From Protea cynaroides (taxonomy: Eukaryota; Streptophyta; Magnoliopsida; Proteales; Proteaceae), in assembly GCA_028583415.1 (NCBI GenBank), contig CM053266.1:6085217-6149216 (forward strand): a DNA stretch of 64,000 nucleotides, written 5' to 3'. Position 1 is the first letter of the stretch, and each line of letters starts with the position of its first letter. The translations under genes and the position numbers were made by a program. The notes beneath the pieces are model-generated. The model saw only the letters and a list, made by a program, of their open reading frames with translations, was not told where the DNA came from and searched no databases. This document shows, piece after piece, positions 59,666 to 64,000 of this stretch.

Positions 59666-59839
59666 ACCACTATCAAGGTCGAAAATGGGTAATGAAAACT
59701 CATCTGAGTAGATGCTAAAAAATGATAATCAGATTGGAGCAAATCAATGGAGGTGAACAACCAGGCCACTCCAGTCAATCCATCTGGACTATCAGTTACC
59801 TTGGCCACGGTTGTAATAAACTTGGCCCAATAAAATTCC

Positions 59840-60225
59840 AGAGCAACAACAGATGAGACCGATTATGCAAGTTGCTATGTAAATCACTGCCCAAGTTGCC
59901 AATGTTACATCAACACCTCCGAGTCAGGCACGTACAGTACTAATTGGTAGTAACACTGTACCCCCAGCACCCATTACCTATAACACAGTGCCTACCATAC
60001 AGCAAGTCCCAGTAATGCACACCCCAGTGCAGAAGCTTGGTGCACAACAAGCAGTGTATCAAGGTGGTTACCCTTATCAGCCACCGATGTATGGGATAGC
60101 TGCATCATGACAAAATGATCCGACCAAGGATTGAGGAATATTTTCTGAAGACGAAGCCTTAAACGTTTTCAGCAAAGGATCAAATCTATTTGTGGCCATA
60201 TATCTAGATAGGTTATATAGGATGC
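59840..60225 (+). pseudogene. gag N-terminal relic of element F
   Basis: A Pro/Gln/Val-rich stretch ending in VYQGGYPYQPPMYG, then EEYFLKTKP and LWPYI with stops. It corresponds to the N-terminal and first core segment of gag (FLKMKPKEF, then WPAHWI) in B. No zinc knuckle found. Confidence 0.55.
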
Positions 60226-61430
60226 GGTGCATTATTGATTTACTCTTATGATTATAGAGGATGCACATACCTGATTTTAAATTTTCGTGTCTTGACAGCA
60301 TACCTTCTTGATTTAACCTGTCAATTGGAGTTATAGATATTGTTTCTTTAGTATTAGTCCTGATTATACCAATTTGAGCCACTCTCATGATCGACAACAT
60401 GAACAGAGATATGAACTGAATGAACAGTTAAATGTTTAATCATATTGAGTGTACATCTTCTGATTTATACCTGATTTATTGATGTACCAAAACTTTCTCC
60501 AGATTTACTCCTGTAGTGCCTTGACCAGTGGTATTATACACTCAATAGAACCTGTAACCATGAGGTTAAGAATTGTAAAACCTCTATTTCCATGTATTTG
60601 GACCACCATGCAACTTAACGACCTTTTAATGCCAGTTGGATTACCATAGATTTACTCCTGATCCTGTAAACTTAAGTTCATTAGATAAAGAAAGTGTTTG
60701 TCGTCATACTAAATTGAAAGAAGGAAATGAATTATTTTGGATAAACATTTTGATTCTTACATTTCTCGACATCCATTGATAAGATATTTAGTGATAATGG
60801 AATTATTAGAAGAAAGATGATTGGATTCAGATTAAATGTTATGGCCAATGAACCTCAGATGAAGTAATGGAGAATCTATTTTGAGATTACTGATTTGATG
60901 GATATGAGCCATGTCTATAAAAGAGTGCATGAGTAAAAAGTGAAAACTATCAAGAGTAACTAGGAAAGAGTAGATAGCACTCAAGTAAAGTTAAAGATGG
61001 TTATATCGGTATGAATTTTGACAAAGCAGAAGATTCCTAAAAGCAAATCTAAGAGTGGATACAAGGATAAAGTCAAAATTATGGCATTAATAGTATTCAT
61101 ATTAGTATAAGTAATACTAGGTTATGCCAAATGTCGAGTGAGATGATTAAGTAAAGACCAAAAGTGTTTGGTTGGATTAACGAATTTATAAGCATATACC
61201 CTAATGCTTATAGATAGACTTGGGATATGAAGTAACAATCATAAGATATTTTTTGAGGTATATGAAAGAGAGATCAGGATAGAACAGAAGTGATAAAAGA
61301 AATATAAGCTAACGAACTTTTCAAGATATGAGATTATTAGTGATAGTCTTTGAAAATCATAAGAGATGAAGGAACTAGACAAGCTCTTAAGACCGTTACA
61401 CCAGATTTTCTAGTTCAAGCCCTTTTTGGA
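60226..61430. other. Unrecognised AT-rich interval in element F
   Basis: 1.2 kb where the rest of gag and the protease active site would be. I see no coding similarity, primer site or LTR border. It is either heavily decayed gag or inserted sequence. Confidence 0.4.
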
Positions 61431-63810
61431 CTAGATGTTGTATGGGATGAGTGTTAGGAACAATGTCCAAATCATATGGATGGACAGAATTTGGATGCAA
61501 CCTGAGTCGACTTGAGATGGTAGACTTTGACGTCATCTTGGGAATAGACTGGTTGTTTCAACACTCTACAAAGTTGTTGTGTGCATAGGAGAGGTTATCA
61601 TTCAAGAATAAAGAAGACATATAATTTATTTTTATTGGAAGTAAGTTGCCCAAGAAGTGAAGGCTGATCCTCTCTATGCTAAAGGCCAAGAGATGCTTTG
61701 AAGAGAAAGAAGTTGGATATATGGTATCTGTGGTATACGCTACCAAAAAAGCACCACAGATGGAAGATATTGATCTGATGTATAAATTTCCTGATGTGTT
61801 TCCAGGAGACTTATTTGGGTTACCATCTGATCATGCGACCGAGTTCGTCATCAACTTGTTACCCAATACTTGTGTCAAAGGCACTTATGAATAGCTCTTA
61901 TAGAATTAAAGGAGCTGAGACTCAATTACAAGAGTTATTAGACTAAGGTCCTAATAGGCTAAGTATTGCATCACGGGGAGTGCCATTGCAATTTGTGAAG
62001 AAGAAGGATGATAGTGTTGTCTGCGTATAGATTACTGAGAATCAAACAGGCTCACGATCAAGAATCGATATCTATCACCTCAGATCGATGACTTGTTTAA
62101 CCAGTTGCAAGAGCAAAGGTATTTTCTAAGATTAATCTTCGGTCAAGATATCATCAGCGGAAGAATTCAGACAGCAATATTTTGAAAATAGCTTTTAGAA
62201 TCGAGATTGGGCAATTTTGAGTTCTCGATTATGGCGTTGGGATTAACCAATGCCCCTACATCTTTTATGGAGCTGATGAACTGGGTGTTTCATGACATGT
62301 TGGACATGTCGGTCATAGCTTTCATAGATGATATTTTGGTTTATTCCAAGAATGAAGCAACTCATACAATGGATTTTAGAACAGCTTTACAACAGTTGAA
62401 AAGGGAAAAGCTTTATGCCAAGTCCAAGAAATATGAGACCCGATTAAACAAAGTGATCTTCTTACATCACATAGCATCATAAAAAGGGATTAAAGTGGAC
62501 CCTATTAAGATAGAAGTAATCTTATGGTGAGAAACACCTAAGGAATATTGCGAAGATCATAAGTTTCTTGGGTTTAGCTGGTTATTACAGACGATTCATG
62601 GAGGACCAATCTAGGATCGCAATACCTCTTACCAAGCTAACCAGGAAGGGAGAGAAGTTTAATTGGACTGACAAGTGTGAAGAGTGTTTCCAGACTCTAA
62701 ATCTAGATTGATATCAGCTCCCATCTTGATCATTTCGGTACCAAAGGAACCTTTTACCCTATACATTAAAACTTTCAGATTGGATTTAGGATGCGGGTTG
62801 ATGCAAGGTAAATAAGTGATTGCATATGCTTCAAGAAAACTGAAGGAGCATTAAAAGAATTACCCTACTCATGACTTGGAGAATTATCTATACAGAGAAG
62901 AATTTAGATTAAATGGTAACACAAGAGTTTTATTTATCTCTTCACCAGAAAGAGTTGAACATGAGGATAAAAATATCTGGAATTGCCCAAGGATTTAGAC
63001 TGAGATATTGAGTGTCACCCGAGCAAGGCTAATGTAGTAGCTAAGGCCTTAAAGAAAAAGGGAATTATGAAGTCCAAGGAAGGACCCAGTATAAATGCTG
63101 CCTTATGTTTCACAGCAACAAATTCAGATTTGAAAGAAGAGTAAATATAATAGAAACTCGTGATGATCAAAAGCGAGAATTTATGGATGAACTTATGGAG
63201 CAATAGTTCCTCGCTTGCGTTCACAACATTAAAGATCATCACTGAATTGATAGACGAAGTAAAGGTAGTAATTTTGTTAGATCTATATCTAAGAGCGGGG
63301 TAAGAAGATTTAGAGAAGGAAAAACCTAACCCTGACTTACTCCGGATGCGAAAAAGGTCCTATGATACAGAGGATGATTATGTATACCTGAAGTGAAAAA
63401 TGTTGATCATAAGATATAAGATAATGTTAAAAGCCCATTCTATTCCGTATTGGATACATTCTAGAAGTATAATATATACCAAAACATGAAGAGATTATTT
63501 TGGTAGAAGCGAATGGAAGTAGTTGTGGCTAGATGCATGTTTCCGTGTCTAAATTATCAGCAAGTAAAGGCTGAAAGACAAAGACCAACATGGCTTACCA
63601 TAACCATTATCGGAGTCAGTCTGGAAATGAAACTGCATTACAATGAACTATGTCACTGATTTGCCACTGACTCCTAGAATGGTTGACGCAGTTTGGGTGA
63701 TTATTGATCGCTTTAGGAAGATAACTCATTCCATTGCTATACGACCTCGGTATGCTTTGGAGCGGCTAACTAAGCTATTTGTGGATTGCATTTTGAGGAC
63801 AAAATTTATT
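61430..63810 (+). pseudogene. pol of element F, heavily decayed
   Basis: Scattered blocks in changing frames: FDVILGIDWL-like (61530), LKAKRCFEEKEVGYMVSVVYAT and DVFPGDLFGLPSDHATEFVI (61676-61860), RT block 62207-62482 with LGLTNAPTSFMELMN and FIDDILVYS, connection and RNase H remnants (62560-63000), zinc region CLNYQQVKAER (63550), integrase start YVTDLPLTPRMVDAVW and RPRYALERLTKLF (63643-63790). It then jumps to the end of pol at about 63797, so most of the integrase core and the C-terminus are deleted. Dozens of stops. Confidence 0.8.
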
Positions 63811-63883
63811 TTAAGGAGGGGGGAGTTGTGAGATCCGTACGTTCAAATTTCGAGGATGAAATTTCTTTTAAGGGTGGTGGAGT
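63811..63883 (+). other. Duplicated polypurine tract and LTR start (F)
   Basis: AAGGAGGGGGGAGT followed by TGTGAGATCCGTAC, the first bases of an LTR, then again a pol-end segment (TTTCGAGGATGAAATTTC) and a second tract AAGGGTGGTGGAGT before the true LTR start at 63884. Confidence 0.65.
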
Positions 63884-64000
63884 TGTAAGACCCGCACACC
63901 ACGAACCCGGCCTAACCTTACATTTCATGTCGTGACCAATATACATATCATGGTCGAGCCAAGTAGACCAAGTGCGTAAAGAAACCCAAGACGCAATATA
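63884..64000 (+). repeat. Start of F's 3' LTR
   Basis: TGTAAGACCCGCACACCACGAACC matches the start of F's 5' LTR with a few changes and runs out of the window at the CAAGTGCGTAAAGAAACCC block. Confidence 0.85.

Larger units (their letters stand above)
56650..64000 (+). mobile_element. Tekay-like element F, degenerate, cut by the window edge
   Basis: 5' LTR 56650-59098, perfect tRNA-Met primer site, short aORF relic, gag relic, heavily decayed pol, duplicated polypurine region, and the first 117 bp of the 3' LTR. The internal region is 4.8 kb against 7.4 kb in B. The left flank 5-mer is GTAGC (56645-56649), in H's RT. Confidence 0.83.

Noticed and set aside
1..64000. tRNA, rRNA or CRISPR
   Set aside because: No cloverleaf, rRNA block or evenly spaced direct-repeat array was seen; the tRNA matches are only 12-18-nt primer sites.

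Overview
The window is nuclear DNA of a flowering plant, in a block made entirely of nested retrotransposons. I see no host gene, rRNA, tRNA or CRISPR. Evidence for a plant: Ty3/gypsy elements of the Tekay/Del (chromovirus) type with primer sites matching initiator tRNA-Met, an Athila-type gypsy element primed by tRNA-Asp, a plant L1-type LINE with a C-terminal RNase H, and nonsense changes that look like deamination at methylated CHG/CG sites. The species cannot be told from this sequence.

Layout, as nested insertions (letters are mine). Element I is the oldest: left LTR 16634-17802, right LTR 37818-39807. The LINE (11828-16633) sits in I's left LTR. Element A (1001-11827, minus strand) abuts or interrupts the LINE, and the LTR of another element, J (1-1000), interrupts A's 3' LTR. 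Element B (19116-32643, plus strand) is inserted inside I's antisense gene. Element H (39808-56649, running out of the window) is inserted in I's right LTR. H is itself interrupted by the Athila-like element G (44123-54024, perfect 5-bp duplication GTACA) and by element F (56650-64000, cut by the window edge) inside its reverse transcriptase.

The Tekay-like elements A, B, I and H share an unusual plan. Between the primer site and gag, on the opposite strand to gag-pol, each carries a second gene, called aORF here. It has an N-terminal domain resembling the 'putative plant transposon protein' family and a coiled-coil C-terminus. Each aORF is preceded by a predicted leader intron whose donor and acceptor are kept in all four elements. 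The sense strand has its own conserved predicted splice sites: a donor about 120-155 nt after the LTR TATA box, an acceptor 10-25 nt before the gag ATG, and a 69-81 nt intron between gag and protease. In A, removal of that small intron (71 nt) puts gag and pol in one frame.

The spacer between the divergent gag and aORF genes carries dense clusters of a short motif. The same motif lies in two clusters in that element's own LTR, and its sequence differs between families: AGGGTCG in A, GGGGTCG in B, ACCGGTAT-type in H, CCGGATG/CCGGAG-type in I. Antisense gene plus co-varying motif clusters is the most interesting candidate system here. It recalls the VANC/motif anti-silencing pairs of VANDAL DNA transposons, but any function is inference.

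All copies are broken by stops, frameshifts or deletions. B is the most complete Tekay-like copy and G the most complete Athila-like copy; both have lost the catalytic glutamate of integrase.
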